DNA of 64,000 nucleotides from Tenebrio molitor (GCF_963966145.1 NC_091049.1:6634001-6698000), one strand, 5' to 3'; counted from the first letter of the stretch, positions 22,061 through 33,283 are shown. Numbers and translations are program-made. The notes: a model not told the origin generated them from the sequence alone.

Positions 22061-22499
22061 AGTAGGAATTACTAGTGCCTTAAAATTTGAAAATTGTAAT
22101 ATTAATGTACCTAACTGCAGGGAAAAAAATTAAATGAGTTCATGTCCGATTTTTTTTGTGATCTGCTTGAAAATAAAAAGTAGACAGGATTAGTCAAAAG
22201 TATGGAATGTCTTTAACAAACGTTTTTTTAATAATTATTCTCCACTTCTTAGCCTACTCGTTGTTTTTGTGTGTCAACGCCGCCTTTTGTTAAAGACATT
22301 TTGTTATAAAGTTTACATTTACGGAAATAAATCACCCATTCCATACTTTTCACAAACCCTGTATATCATTCATAATAGAAGATCTTTTTGTGCTTCGCCC
22401 AGTTGTCGACCTCCACTTCGTCTCGGTCTTCAATCTCTGGGCTTGGCACAAAAAGACTCACTTCTACTCTTTACGATATAATACACTGTTTTTTCAGTT

Positions 22500-23946
22500 G
22501 CCCAAGTGGAATAACCCTAACCTTTGATTCTCTAAACGACTCTGGCTCATGGATAGATACTGAACGTGAACATAATCAAGAAATTCAGGAGAGAAATATG
22601 TGGAATTACATTATACGACAAATCGATATTTAAGAACCGATGCCCTTTGCCAAAATCTGCAAATAAAAAGCCAAGTTTGTTTGACTTCAAGTCTACATTC
22701 ACAACTTCAGGTATCACTCCACAGTTTCAATGCTATTGATGCCTGAGTTAATAGAAATTTGTTTTCGAAAACAGAATGACATTCTTTTGCTGTTTCGAAA
22801 TCCTCTTAAAGCATACAGCAAAATATTTCAAGCGTGGTAAATCAACAAAACTCATCGGATCCAATTGTTAATTCACTTTTTGCCAAACCGAGTTCTTAGG
22901 GACGCGATAAATTAACAAAAGCTCCTTTTTCAATTGTCACTACGAGTATAGTCCATTTTTTTATTATAGTCCGATGAGCTTAGTCCGAATCAAGAAGTCG
23001 ACATGACCTGCGTCTGTTTTCGACATTTGACAGCAGTGCATGGTTCTACCAATATTTGAAAATTTATTTAGGCAACATGAGACAGATATTGTGTTCTTTC
23101 GTGCTTTCTTGGTATTTCTGCAAATTCATTCCTCCGTTTTAATTTTATCTTTCAAAAAACCGCTCCCTTCAGAATGCTTTTGATAACTATTTACATATGA
23201 ACTAATAGGTCAGATATATTAAAAATTGTTGAAAAAACAGCACTAAACAACCACGTTTAGACTGTCTTTCTTTCTTCCTAGATTTTGTTTCGGCAACGCC
23301 ATGAACACAAAACAACCTCTATGAATTAGTTTACCCCCTTACCTGTTAACTTCCAGTCTTGCAAGTTTCCGCGCAATTCCAATATTGTTTTTGCAATTTA
23401 CAAATTCTGTAAAAGGATCCGTCCACATGCTTTTCGTTGGCATCATACGGAGGACATTTCAAGCAAAATTAAACAAAATTATCCCAAATAACGTGGTTAA
23501 AACGTAACCTAAAAATTTGACGTCGCTAGTGGAATAAACGTACAATTCGCGTCTTGCTCTAATCGCACATGCTAAAGCGAAATGCATAGTGGGACACGCT
23601 TAATACAATACGTACAAGAATTCAATAGTTTGTTTACATTATGTTGAAAAGAGATAGCAATATGACAGTTGTTCTGCTTTTTAATTGATACATCGGACTA
23701 TAATTAAAAAATGGACTATATATTATCCGCAGTCAACCCCCTTTGTCTTATTTGAAAATTTTTAAAAGTTCGCTTCCTTACGATCTCTGTCTTGCCATGA
23801 TTTATATAGGGTGCCCCAAAATTCGCGGAACAACTTAATGGAGCAATGTCAATCCATGTCAGAAAATTATGAGAAAAATAATAAATAAATTCTATATGTT
23901 TTAGATGTGAAGTTATGGGGTTCAAAAGGTGCAACTTTGATATCAT
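22500..23946 (-). pseudogene. LRR pseudogene, second subfamily (LRR-8), split by a transposon
   Basis: Right of the insertion (about 23725-23805), KTEIVRKRTF and LTADNI match LRR-2. Left of it (22500-22942) the minus strand continues with TIEKGAFVNLSR-like sequence and further worn LRRs. The two halves meet exactly at the LRR-2 position LTANKI/ATIEEQAF. The N-terminus beyond about 23805 is replaced by other repeat sequence. Confidence 0.65.
22943..23724. mobile_element. TIR element inserted in LRR-8
   Basis: The left end TATAGTCCATTTTTTTATTA is repeated inverted at about 23694-23721; both arms continue to CGGACTATAAT-type sequence. About 780 bp with no coding capacity. Homology of the flanks to LRR-2 shows the insertion point. 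Exact ends are uncertain by a few bases because of a CGAG filler on the left. Confidence 0.7.
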
Positions 23947-24350
23947 TTAACAATTTTAATATTGAAAAATATTTTGACGTATTTGTTTTTTACTAGCTAG
24001 TAGTACAGGGTGGAACAAAATAATTTTCATCTAATTAGCTTTGCATTACCCTTGTAAAAATACGAAGTGCCGCTCTACAAAAAAAAAAAGAAAGCAGTAC
24101 CTCAAAATATGCATCAAAATTCCAAATGTGATTTATTGGGAAGGGATTATTTGAATGCACAGTTGAGATTAAAATTGAAAAGGAAGCCAACAAAAGCAAG
24201 GCACAGCAGCGAACGTGGTAGTGCAATGCAGTTTCTTCAACAATGTTGCTCGGAAACCCAAGTCCAAACTGTGCTTTGCATTCAGGTATGGAATATTGCC
24301 ATTCCCCATTTACTACGCGTCCAGTTCGGAAATATGCCTCAATAATGAAA
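23806..24350. other. Repeat fragments, no supported gene
   Basis: Contains single MITE-like ends: TATAGGGTGCCCCAAAA near 23805 and CAGGGTGGAACAAAATAATT at about 24006. The opposite end of the latter family is at 33243-33283. The overlapping frames at 24035-24373 show no domain. Confidence 0.45.
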
Positions 24351-24844
24351 GTGTGAAAGAGATTCTTCGACAATTACATCAGAGAAATGAACAAATGTTC
24401 GCTCTTAAAGACACTCCCACAAGAACGCTGTATAATAGGTTGAAAATATCTGTTTGCAAAAACCAAGCTCGTTTGACTGTAAGTTTATATTGATAACTGT
24501 AGCTGTCAACCCACTGAATTATGTTGACAGAAAAAAGAAATCGCTGGAATAAGTTTCATTTTTTTGTTTGTCACAAATATCACAAATAAGCTACAGCTGT
24601 ATGGTTATAGCTATTATAATTATGGCTACCGTATCACACCTTTTGAGTGAAATAACAAAATTAGAATTAAAAAAAAAAACGATGAATTACTACCAAAACG
24701 ACTATCAACAGTTTTCTTTAATAACCTCATTTTTTTTCTGACACTTGCAAACAAACACTGAAAACAAAAGTTGGCGACGTTGTCGGTTGTATTTTCGAGA
24801 TAGAATGCAATGTTGGTGGATTTTTGGTTTTGAAACAGATTATA

Positions 24845-25041
24845 CAGGGTCATTATAAATGAAAAATGATTGGATGTGCCGCCAGCCTCGCAACGTTAGA
24901 CAAACTAGTCGACAGATTTCCACTATCGCCAGTATCGCCACCTATCGGCGATACTAGTCTCACTCATATTGTAAGGCTTGCGGCACATTCAACTACGTCA
25001 CCAACCCCTACTGCGACGGACAATAATTTAAAATGACCCTG
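24845..25041. mobile_element. MITE copy in the duplicated segment
   Basis: Duplicate of 12225-12461 with the same CAGGGTCATTATAAATGA left end and TA flanks; internally deleted. Confidence 0.8.
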
Positions 25042-25084
25042 TACTTACATATTAGGTCAATATCCCTATTCAGTTTTGAGTAGT

Positions 25085-25305
25085 TTATGTCAAGGAAACA
25101 TCGTTTTCAGTTGTCTAAATTTCCAAAGTATTAAATCGCAAATTTAAATTCTGGGCCTACAAATCTTCGAAAACTCCAGATGAAAAGAAAGTTGTTATCT
25201 GATAAACCAACATTCGAAAATCTAGTCTCTTTACGAACTCCTGCAGACAAGATTTTGATCTTATTAATTGACGAGTCAAAAAAAAAATTGACATTTCGGT
25301 GAAAA
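25085..25305 (-). pseudogene. LRR remnant, duplicate of 12490-12715
   Basis: Same degenerate LRR sequence with additional small indels, including extra A residues in the poly-A tract near 25280. No start or usable frame. Confidence 0.5.
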
Positions 25306-25734
25306 CTTCTTCATGTAGGGTTTCAATGACGTTGCATTTTAGTACTTATAGTTTTTATCGTACCTCAAACGGTGATGAAAGTAATGAACTCAGAGAGATC
25401 CTCACGTGACACTTTTCAAAAATCTTTGTGTTCCTTTAGACATTTCCTAATTAAACTAGTAATTCAGTATAATTGATAATGGCGCGAAAAGTAAAAAGGG
25501 TGTGTTGCTCTCAGACCCATGATTGGAAATAATAAGACACGCTGATATTGATTGAAGGAATTAATTATTCAAGAAGCTTATTCACTATTATTGGTTGGCT
25601 CAAGACAAAACCTTGCGGAATATCTTTGCATATCTATTATCTCGCTTGCTTTTTTACCGTACATATCATTCTGAACTTACTGATAGATAGTTATCACATT
25701 GTTTTGTTTAATAATGGGGCTACAAGAAATGGTG

Positions 25735-26225
25735 CTTAGTTGCTTGATCGATACAAATTCACTGACTTCTCTGTTTTCCAGAAACTCAAAAACATTCTTT
25801 TGGAGTTTCGAAAGCACGTTTCTGGCAACTCTGAAGTTGTCCAGCTGTGGCAAGCCAACAAAACTTCGCGGATTTAGTTCTTTCACTTGCTTTTTGTCCA
25901 GGATGAGCGTTTTGAGCTTCTTCTTCTATTGTCGTAATTTTGTTACCAGATAAGGACAAGGACGTGATTTCGGGATTGTGAAAAGTGCGTTTCTTTATTG
26001 TTTGTGTTTTTCCATTCCAAATGCCACCACGTGGTTGTATCCCCCTCGGAACACCGCACCAGCCAGGGAGGAGGCGAGTCCGTCTCCCACTGAGGTCCTC
26101 ACCAGGCTGCCGAAACATCCGCCAAGAGCAGAACTGCGCGGTCCCTCAGACTCGCCATTCGGCCCCTCCGAACCACCACAAACATCTGGACACTACCAGA
26201 GTCGAGTTTTGTGGCCGGACTTTTA
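25735..26225 (-). pseudogene. Chimeric LRR pseudogene fused to a GC-rich segment (copy 2)
   Basis: Same junction as 13200-13660: GC-rich sequence (about 26025-26222) directly precedes GKTQTIKKRTFHNPE and ITTIEEE. The LRR part then lacks the end of one repeat and shifts frame into VKELNPRSFVGLPQLDN, ending without a cap. Both copies have the same gross structure, so the fusion predates the segmental duplication. Confidence 0.65.
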
Positions 26226-26490
26226 GGTCGTTACAGTAATTATTCATAATTACAAAATTTATTGTATAATAATAGTGCTACATGAAAATGGTGCTTAATT
26301 GCTTGGTCGATACAAATTCACTGTCTTCTGAGCTAAATTGAGAAATCGTAAAATCTTGCGTGGACGAGATATTACAATCATAAGTTTTAATTACCTAAGT
26401 GATTTAAGCGAGAGTAAAAAAAAGAGTGGGTACATCGCGCAAAATTTTTAAATACAATTTATGAATGAAGTGCATGACTACAAAGAGAAA

Positions 26491-27456
26491 TTAGATTAGC
26501 CAACATGAAATCAAGAGAACTGTCAATGCAACAAATACCCGGTGACAATACGTATTACCGGATCCCTGACCAGGACAACAGGGATACGATCTGTCGAAAA
26601 CATTATTTTGATTTCTCAAGTCAAAAAGCGCTTGCAAAGTGTTTTCGTCCAACGGATTGCAGTCGATATTCCGAAATGTGATGTTAAAATCTTCCTCAAA
26701 AAATTCCGGAGAGATTTTCGAGATGCGATTGTTGCATACGTCGATTTTGACAAAACGATGATGTTGACATATTTCTGGAGGAATGAATTCAATTCTATTA
26801 TTTCTCAGCTGTATATCAATAGTTGTAGCGTTGGACCCGTCGAAAGCGCCCTTGTCGACAGTTTCTATGCAGTTACTACTTAAATCAATAGAAGCTTTTT
26901 TGTGCTCCAAAAACCCAAAAACATTCTTTGGGAGTTTCAAAATCACATTTTCGATGGCTTTGAAGTCGTACAGTTGTGGCAAGCCGACGAAACTCCGCGG
27001 ATTCAGTTCTTTCAGTTGATTTCCGTTCAGACGTAAGGTTTTGAGCCGTGACAAGTTAGCGAAAGCTTCTTCTTCTATTGTCGTAATTTTGCTCTCACAT
27101 AGGAGCAAGAGCGTGATTTCGAGATCGTGAAAAGTGTGTTTCTTTATTGTTTGAAATTTTCCATGGTAAATCTGAAGCTCACTGTCCAGTCCCTTACCTT
27201 GCAAAAAATTCGTTTCGATTTCGACCACGTTCCTGGCCCGGATTACGAGAGAATTGAAATTGTCTAGTTTATCGAAGATCTTGCTGCAGAGGATTGTAAT
27301 GTTCCCAAGTTCAACTTCCGTTCCTATGGTACTGCCAGTTCCCATTTGAAAATAATTGTACTCCACTTGATTGCTCTGAGCTTTACTACATCCTGAAGAA
27401 CTTTCAGTAGAGACGCAAGAGATGAGGTAAAACACAACGTAAATGGAGCTCGACAT
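26491..27456 (-). CDS. Secreted or GPI-anchor-like leucine-rich-repeat protein (LRR-10)
   Basis: An open single-exon frame of 321 aa, closest to the gene at 14003-14983. It has a signal peptide (MSSSIYVVFYLISCVSTES), GCSKAQSNQVEY, ILCSKIFDKLDNF, about eight LRRs, a DCNPLDENTLQALFDL cap, CCPGQGSGNTYC, and a hydrophobic end (VFVALTVLLISCWLI) compatible with GPI anchoring. Relative to its duplicate it is five residues shorter in the N-terminal linker. Codons are open throughout, so it may be functional. Confidence 0.82.
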   Translation of the reverse strand: MSSSIYVVFYLISCVSTESSSGCSKAQSNQVEYNYFQMGTGSTIGTEVELGNITILCSKIFDKLDNFNSLVIRARNVVEIETNFLQGKGLDSELQIYHGKFQTIKKHTFHDLEITLLLLCESKITTIEEEAFANLSRLKTLRLNGNQLKELNPRSFVGLPQLYDFKAIENVILKLPKNVFGFLEHKKASIDLSSNCIETVDKGAFDGSNATTIDIQLRNNRIEFIPPEICQHHRFVKIDVCNNRISKISPEFFEEDFNITFRNIDCNPLDENTLQALFDLRNQNNVFDRSYPCCPGQGSGNTYCHRVFVALTVLLISCWLI

Positions 27457-27639
27457 CGTGGTGACTAACGATGGTTGCTAACGATATCATTTAGCATGGT
27501 AAGTGTTTCTAACAGCGTTTCCTTGACCTTTTGGTAAAAGCAGTAATTTACCTTTTCTAATCAATTGCATGAACGATAGAAAAACAAAAGATGAATACGT
27601 ACTTCCAAATTGTTATAATTTGGAGGATTAATAGTGGAC

Positions 27640-27800
27640 CTGAGATAGATCCTTGCGTAGCACTTTTTCAAAATTCTTGTTTTTGTCATCAAATTTATCT
27701 TGATTTTATCACATTTCAAATTTGGTTCAAGAACACAAAAACTCAGTGAAGGAAGAACCAAGAACCACGTCGCTACTAACTAAGATTATCGCAACTCCAC
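27640..27800 (-). pseudogene. N-terminal scrap of LRR subfamily 2
   Basis: SFCVLEPNLKCDKIKINLM parallels VVLEQNFQCDQIKISSM of LRR-2, including the leader end and the first cysteine. Nothing downstream of it is recognisable. Confidence 0.55.
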
Positions 27801-28447
27801 AACTTACCTTGCTAGTCTCACAAAAAAGGGACATTGTAAAACCTACTGCTAAGTTTGGTATCTTTCTTACAGCTTTAGAACAATTTTTTTTTTGTACAAA
27901 AAAATAATACAAAACTAATTGGCAAAATATCGTAGATCTATTTTTTGTTGAAATAATCCATTTGCAACATAAAAGATCCAAGAAGCGACTGTGACACGTG
28001 ATACCACCATTCAAGCCGGTTGTTCGACACAACTGTTAACTCCCTTTTTATATTTTGTATTTTGACAATCAAATCAAGGTGTCATAGCCTACTTTAATTA
28101 TAAATTTAAATGATCTCACGGTGGCTTGTGGTACCAAAATTAAGAATACATTAATAAACTTTCTTCACAACTGTTGAAACCGGGGGGCCAGTGATAGATT
28201 CCTGTGGGACTACAGGTTTTTGAACGTGCACATTTTGAAAACGTGTATCGCGATAAACAAAAAATCAAAGAAAAGGAAAGAAAAGGCTGTCTGGTAAGGT
28301 AAAGAAATTTTCCTTAGTCAGTTTGTCAAACTTTTTCAATTAATATTTATTTGTTACGAGTAACAATCACGAATGTCTAACAGATCTATGCGGGAATAAT
28401 ATTCGCAATGGCACTATACAATTTGGAGTTTTCTTTAATAATAATTA

Positions 28448-29335
28448 CTAGAGGTCGCCCAGCGGCCGAAATTCAACCGTTTTCATTAAATTTTTAAGTT
28501 TGAATGTTACTGAGGTTTTTTTTTTATCAAAGAGTATACCTCTATAATTATCGCATATAATTTTTTTGAATTTTGTTCTATTACGTCAGCTGTTAGCGTT
28601 TACAAATACGTCATTATGCCCTAATTTTCGAGTTATTTGAAAAATACGAACGATAGGAAAAATGAGGTATAGTTTGGCTATGCCATATTTAAAAAACAAT
28701 AACGCGTTTTTTGACATTTCGTTAGGTTTTTTAATGTTATACTGGCCAGGTTTCGCCAAGGCTACACAGTTAATTTGCCTATCTTTTTCAAATTATATAA
28801 AATTGAAATAAAAAATTTATACAAAAAATAAAAAATGAAATAAAGCACACGTGTTTCGTATTTTTTATACCTATATTTTTTATTGAAACAAAAAAACCGG
28901 ACGGTTAAAAAAAATGTCCGTTGAACTTAAAATAAAATTTCATCGTTTGCTAAATGCCCTTGGCCGTTATATTCGGAAATATAAAATCTCAAACCATGGA
29001 ATGATGATCGAACGCTACTTGCTGCGACGTACAATAGAAAACTGGCTGCCTCAATAAAATTGCAATTTTTTCGAATGTTTGTTTTTGAGACTTATTTATT
29101 GTCATCGCAAATGCAGCTATAATTGGAAATTGACTTCTTTGAAAATTAAATGATAAAATAGTACGTGGAATCAAAATTTTCTTATTGCGTTCGGTTCCAG
29201 TTAAAACTTCGCAATCAATAGCATTGCGATGCATAAACTTGATGCGTATTCTTGTTCCATAGACTAATGCTTCCTAATCAACTTTCAATACTAACTTATC
29301 TGGTGGCAAACCACTAATAGTCAAAGAATTTTGTA
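28448..29335 (-). mobile_element. Autonomous-type Helitron relic (Pif1-like helicase C-terminus)
   Basis: Minus-strand reading near 28989-29330 gives GLPPDKLVLKVD, then ALVYGTRIRI and TGTERNKKILIPR. It continues with QFPIIAAFAMTINKSQKQTF and a QPVFYCTSQQVAF segment. These are the last motifs of the Helitron/Pif1 helicase domain. The remainder of Rep/Hel is missing and a stop interrupts the piece. The 3' end on the minus strand reads CGGCCGCTGGGCGACCTCTAG, shortened here to its last part GGGCGACCTCTAG, and then TAAT; this is the GC-rich hairpin plus CTAG|T expected of a Helitron 3' terminus (28448). The 5' end is not identified. Confidence 0.75.
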
Positions 29336-29501
29336 TTTCACTCCGAAGAGTTTTTTTTAATGAATAATCTAAATAAACTCCCTCTTGGAGTGGATTTCAC
29401 TGCGGGGGATTAAATCAATTACAAATCAGCCACTCCGCATTCGCTCCAAATTCACTCCGCATTTACTCCGCTAATTTTTTACAGTGTATGAACGTAATAC
29501 A

Positions 29502-30213
29502 CAGGTGTCCCCGAAAAAGAATTTGATTTATCGGAGGATTTTAATTATTTATATACCAAATTAAATGGCCCTAAATAGGCTACAAAAAACCCTAATAAAT
29601 TCACATATAGGTCCAAGGACTTCAGGGCTAAACTGTCAAAATATTTTTTTTTCAAATGCGAACAGATAATTTTTTTAACACTTCTGATAGAGATTTTTTA
29701 TTCTAAAAAGAACAGTGTATCATAAGTGTACACTTACTTAACCAAAAACCAAAAAAAAGTTAAAATGCTACTATTTTCGATGCTTAAACTGCGCTCTGTA
29801 CGTGCAATCCCAAATGTTATTACTTATTACATATTTGTCATTTGTTTTTCCAACTAACTTAATTTGGTTTAATTTATTACATTGTAACGCAATGAATTTT
29901 GATAGCTTCTCGCTTGATGCTCGTCATTTGTTTCAAAATGTAGTGTTTTTTTTTTTCTTATATGAGGTTACACATGTCATACATTGCTGTTTTCAGAATA
30001 AAAATCTCTATCAGAATTACTAAAAAAAAGTATGTGTCCGTATTTGAAAAAAATATTTTGACAGTTTAACCTTGAAGCACTTTGGGAGGATACGTGAATT
30101 TAGTACGCCATTTTAAAGCTTATTCAGAACCATTTAATTTGGTGTATAAATAATTAAAATCCTCCCATAAATAAGGGAGCTACGGATTTGTCTCTTTTTT
30201 TGGGGACGATCTG
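29502..30213. mobile_element. Long-TIR MITE family (copy 1)
   Basis: The ends CAGGTGTCCCC and inverted GGGGACGATCTG are followed by arms sharing ATTTATCGGAGGATTTTAAT-type sequence and CCAAATTAAATGG. About 712 bp; same family as 43082-43800. No coding capacity. Confidence 0.75.
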
Positions 30214-30359
30214 TATATTTTACATAAATTTTATCTTTCTGCACTCCTTCTCCACATAAACTTTAACTATGCCAAATCTCACACTCCTCCGTGCGCCCAA
30301 TTTACTTAAAAAGGGGTACAAAGGTTTTCCTTTACGTATTAATATATAGATTATAACGA

Positions 30360-30460
30360 GCGATCATTTAAAAAATAAATCGAGTTTGCTTTGGAGCCTA
30401 TGCTATAGCATGGGTTGCCATAGGTAACACGCCGACTCGATTTATTTTTTAATTGATCGC
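30360..30460. repeat. Short inverted repeat (foldback)
   Basis: GCGATCATTTAAAAAATAAA at the left is matched inverted at 30437-30460, enclosing about 50 bp that includes GCTATAGCA. Possibly a small MITE. Confidence 0.5.
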
Positions 30461-30919
30461 ATCGTACATTGATTTGTAAACTCGCTCTCACTTTCCATCA
30501 CACGCACAAGTTTCATAAAGAGGTTAATGAAGAAATAAATTAAGTGGAGTTGTAGTTTCAGAGTTTAAAGAAAAAAGCTAGTAATGTTTCGGTGTTGTTT
30601 TCAAAGAAGAATAAAATTTATTGCTTAATAATAGTGTTACAGGAAAATGGTACTTAGTTACTTGATCGATACAAATTCACTTGCTTGTGAAAAAGCGTGA
30701 AGTCTTGCGTGGAGAAGTTATTACATGCAAGCAAGGACATGAACTACTTGCACACTTTATGCATCAGAACGAAAAGGAAAGAGAATACGTCGTGCAAAAT
30801 TTTTGAATACAATTAATTGAGACCTATGACTGACCCTTGAGGAATACCCTATATCGTAGTCCAAATAGAAAATGTTGTCCAACGCTTGGGTAATTAAATA
30901 AGGTGTGTAACTACAAAAA

Positions 30920-31925
30920 GAAATTAGATTGGCCAATATGAAATCAACACCAGTGCAATAAAAATTGGGTGACAGTACGTGCTATGGGGTTCGTGACTAG
31001 AACAACAGGGAAACCATGTCGCGGAAAGATTGTTTTAAGTTTTCCAATAGAAAAGCGCTTGCAAAGTTTTTTCGTCCAATGGATTGCAGTCGAGATTCAG
31101 AAATGTCAAGTTAAAATCTACCTCAACATATTCCGGAGAGATATTCGAGATTCTACTGTTAGACCGGTCGAATCTGACCACACGATGATGTTGAAATATT
31201 TCTAGAGGAAGGAATTCAATTCTATTATTCGTCAGAATTAATATGACATTTGTAGCGTTCGACCCGTCGAAAGCTCCCTTGTCGACAGTATCTATGCAGT
31301 TACTACTTAAATCAATGAAAGCTTTTTTGTTCTCAAGAAACTCAAAACCATTCTTTTGGAGTTTCGAAATCACGTTTCCCATTGTACTGAAGTGGTGCAG
31401 CTGTGGCAAGCCGACAAAACTCTGCGGATTCAGTTCTTTCAGTTGATTTCTGTCCAGGATGAGGATTTTGAGTTATGACAAGTTAAGGAAAGCTTCTTCT
31501 TCTATTGTCGTAATTTTGTTACTAAATAAGGACAAGAACGTGATTTCTTGATTGTAAAAATTGCGTTTCTTTATTGTTTGAAATTTTCCATCGTGAATCT
31601 CAAGACGACTGTCCAGTCCCTTACTTTGCAAAAAATTCGTTTCGATTTCGACCACGTTTGTGGCCCGGATGGAGACAGACATGAGATTATGAAGTTTATC
31701 GAAGATCTTGCTGCAGAGAATTGTATTGTTCCCAAGATCAAGATCCACAATTAGCACATTATCTCCAATTTTTAGGATATTGCCAGTTCTCATTTGAAAA
31801 GTTTCAGAATTATTGGTAAAAATTGAGTACTCCACTTGATTGATCCGAGTTTTACTACATCCTAAAGAACTTTCACTAGAGACGCAAGTGATGATGTAAA
31901 ACACAACGTAAAGGGAGCTCGACAT
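30920..31925 (-). pseudogene. LRR pseudogene with two nonsense codons (LRR-11)
   Basis: The start MSSSLYVVFYIITCVSS (ATG at 31925) and N-terminus are intact. A TAA replaces the CAA/CAG-type codon after EEAFLNLS (near 31475), and a second TAA replaces GAA after YWKT near 31034. Between them the LRRs read through, and after the second stop CCSSHEPHSTYCHPIF is still recognisable. It is the duplicate of LRR-7, so the two copies were inactivated by different mutations. Confidence 0.8.
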
Positions 31926-32369
31926 CGTGGTGACTAACGCTAACGATAACTTTTTGCAGGTAATTGTTTCTAACAACGTCCCCTTGACATTTGGTTAAAA
32001 ACAGTCATTTGTCTTTTCTATGCAATTGCGGAAACCACTGAAAAACACAACATGAATACTTCCAAACAGTTATGATTTGGATGGGTTAGTACTGGACCTG
32101 AGGTAGATCCTTGTGTGACACAAAATTCTGGTGTTTGTTTATAGATTTCTTAGTCAAACCAGTCTAATTCAGTGTTGAATAAATTGATAATAGGGTGAGA
32201 AGTAAGAAGAGTGAGTTGTTATCAGGTCGGTTACTGGAAATATTAGTACAGAAGGAATGAATTATTCAAGCAGCTTATCATTATTATCATTCAAATAAAA
32301 AAATTTCTTACACAGTCTAGGACTGGTTTACAAATCTATGAGGGGCATGATGACCAACTCAATAGACCA

Positions 32370-32515
32370 ATGGCTTAACGTGACTTCCGAATCACGAGAC
32401 AGAATAGAGGCTTTTTTTAAATTTCGCCCTGGGTCGGAATCGAACCCGCGACCCTCGCGTCCCTGAGCCGAAACGGACTCTCTTAGGCTATATTCTGCCT
32501 ATTTTATATTTATAT
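32370..32515 (-). mobile_element. tRNA-like (SINE-like) insertion
   Basis: Absent from the duplicate at about 21385. The minus strand carries GGGTTCGATTCC, a match to the pol III B box, with an A-box-like TAGCCTAAGAG upstream at tRNA spacing. No acceptor-stem pairing is evident, so a tRNA-derived SINE is more likely than a tRNA gene. Confidence 0.5.
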
Positions 32516-32689
32516 TATTGATGGGCTCAATACAAAACCTTGTGGAATACCGTCGCATCTCTCTTATCTCTCTCTCATTACCACACATGTAGTCACTGCC
32601 TTATAGTCATTAACACTTTAATTAATCATAATTAATCATTTACACTTCTTCTAACGAAAAAATTTCGGTTACGTCATTGCGATAGTCGA

Positions 32690-33190
32690 AAATCGCGCCT
32701 TTTTGTATGTCCATAGAAATGGTTCAAGTGGCTTTTTTTTCTGAGCGGAGTAGAAATACTTCAAGTCATTTGAAGCATCTGTCATTTATCAATTACACGA
32801 AATATTTAATTAATAAATTTTCTCCATTAAAATAAAGCCTCTAAAGAGCGAAATAACGAAATTATTATCCAATATTTAACCGCTTCCACTGTGGTTAAAG
32901 AAGAGCCACCGTTGTGGGCCTGTGGGCGTGTCCATGGATGTCAGATCAGATGTGAAATGTCAAAAATAGCGCAAGATTGCCCTTCAGTGTTAATAAGTAA
33001 TCAGTTGTAAGTTGAAATCGTTTGATATTTACGTTTTGATAATGTTTGTTATATTCAGCGAATAACTGAAGCATGTCCGATGCTATTGAAAACGAAATGC
33101 ACGGCGACGCCTACAGAATTGATGCAGATCGCGGCAAACTCAATGCAGATCTAATCTTACTAATATTATGGAAAGTTCAAGTACCAATAA
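32690..33190. repeat. Dispersed repeat module (copy 3)
   Basis: Almost the same as copy 2, with an ATG at about 33073 opening MSDAIENEMHGDAYRIDAD. Confidence 0.7.
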
Positions 33191-33242
33191 TATTACGAAG
33201 GAAGTAGGAATTACTAGTGCCTTAAAATTTGAAAATTTGAAA

Positions 33243-33283
33243 ATACCAAAGCTAACTAGATGACAATCATTTTGTTCCACCCT
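33243..33283. mobile_element. Isolated MITE end
   Basis: ATTTTGTTCCACCCTG followed by TA matches inverted the end at about 24006. Only one terminus is visible, at the breakpoint where homology to the 21-22 kb duplicate stops. It could mark the junction of the duplication. Confidence 0.5.

Larger units (their letters stand above)
19550..22110. repeat. Second segmental duplication, copy 1 (about 2.6 kb)
   Basis: Collinear with about 30480-33235: LRR 3' flank, LRR gene, 5' flank, then the dispersed module with the ATGTCCGATGC segment. Copy 2 carries an additional SINE-like insertion near 32370-32515. Confidence 0.85.
24350..27600. repeat. Segmental duplication, copy 2
   Basis: Partner of 11740-15150 in the same order and orientation. 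The MITE here is about 40 bp shorter than in copy 1, showing independent decay after duplication. Confidence 0.85.
30480..33235. repeat. Second segmental duplication, copy 2
   Basis: Partner of 19550-22110, collinear through the LRR copy and the dispersed module. Confidence 0.85.

Noticed and set aside
24035..24373. 112-aa and overlapping antisense frames
   Set aside because: Mutual overlaps without homology or splice context, inside repeat debris.
32400..32480. Functional tRNA gene on the minus strand
   Set aside because: B box is good and an A-box-like sequence is present, but acceptor and anticodon stems do not pair; an inserted SINE fits better, since the duplicate locus lacks it.
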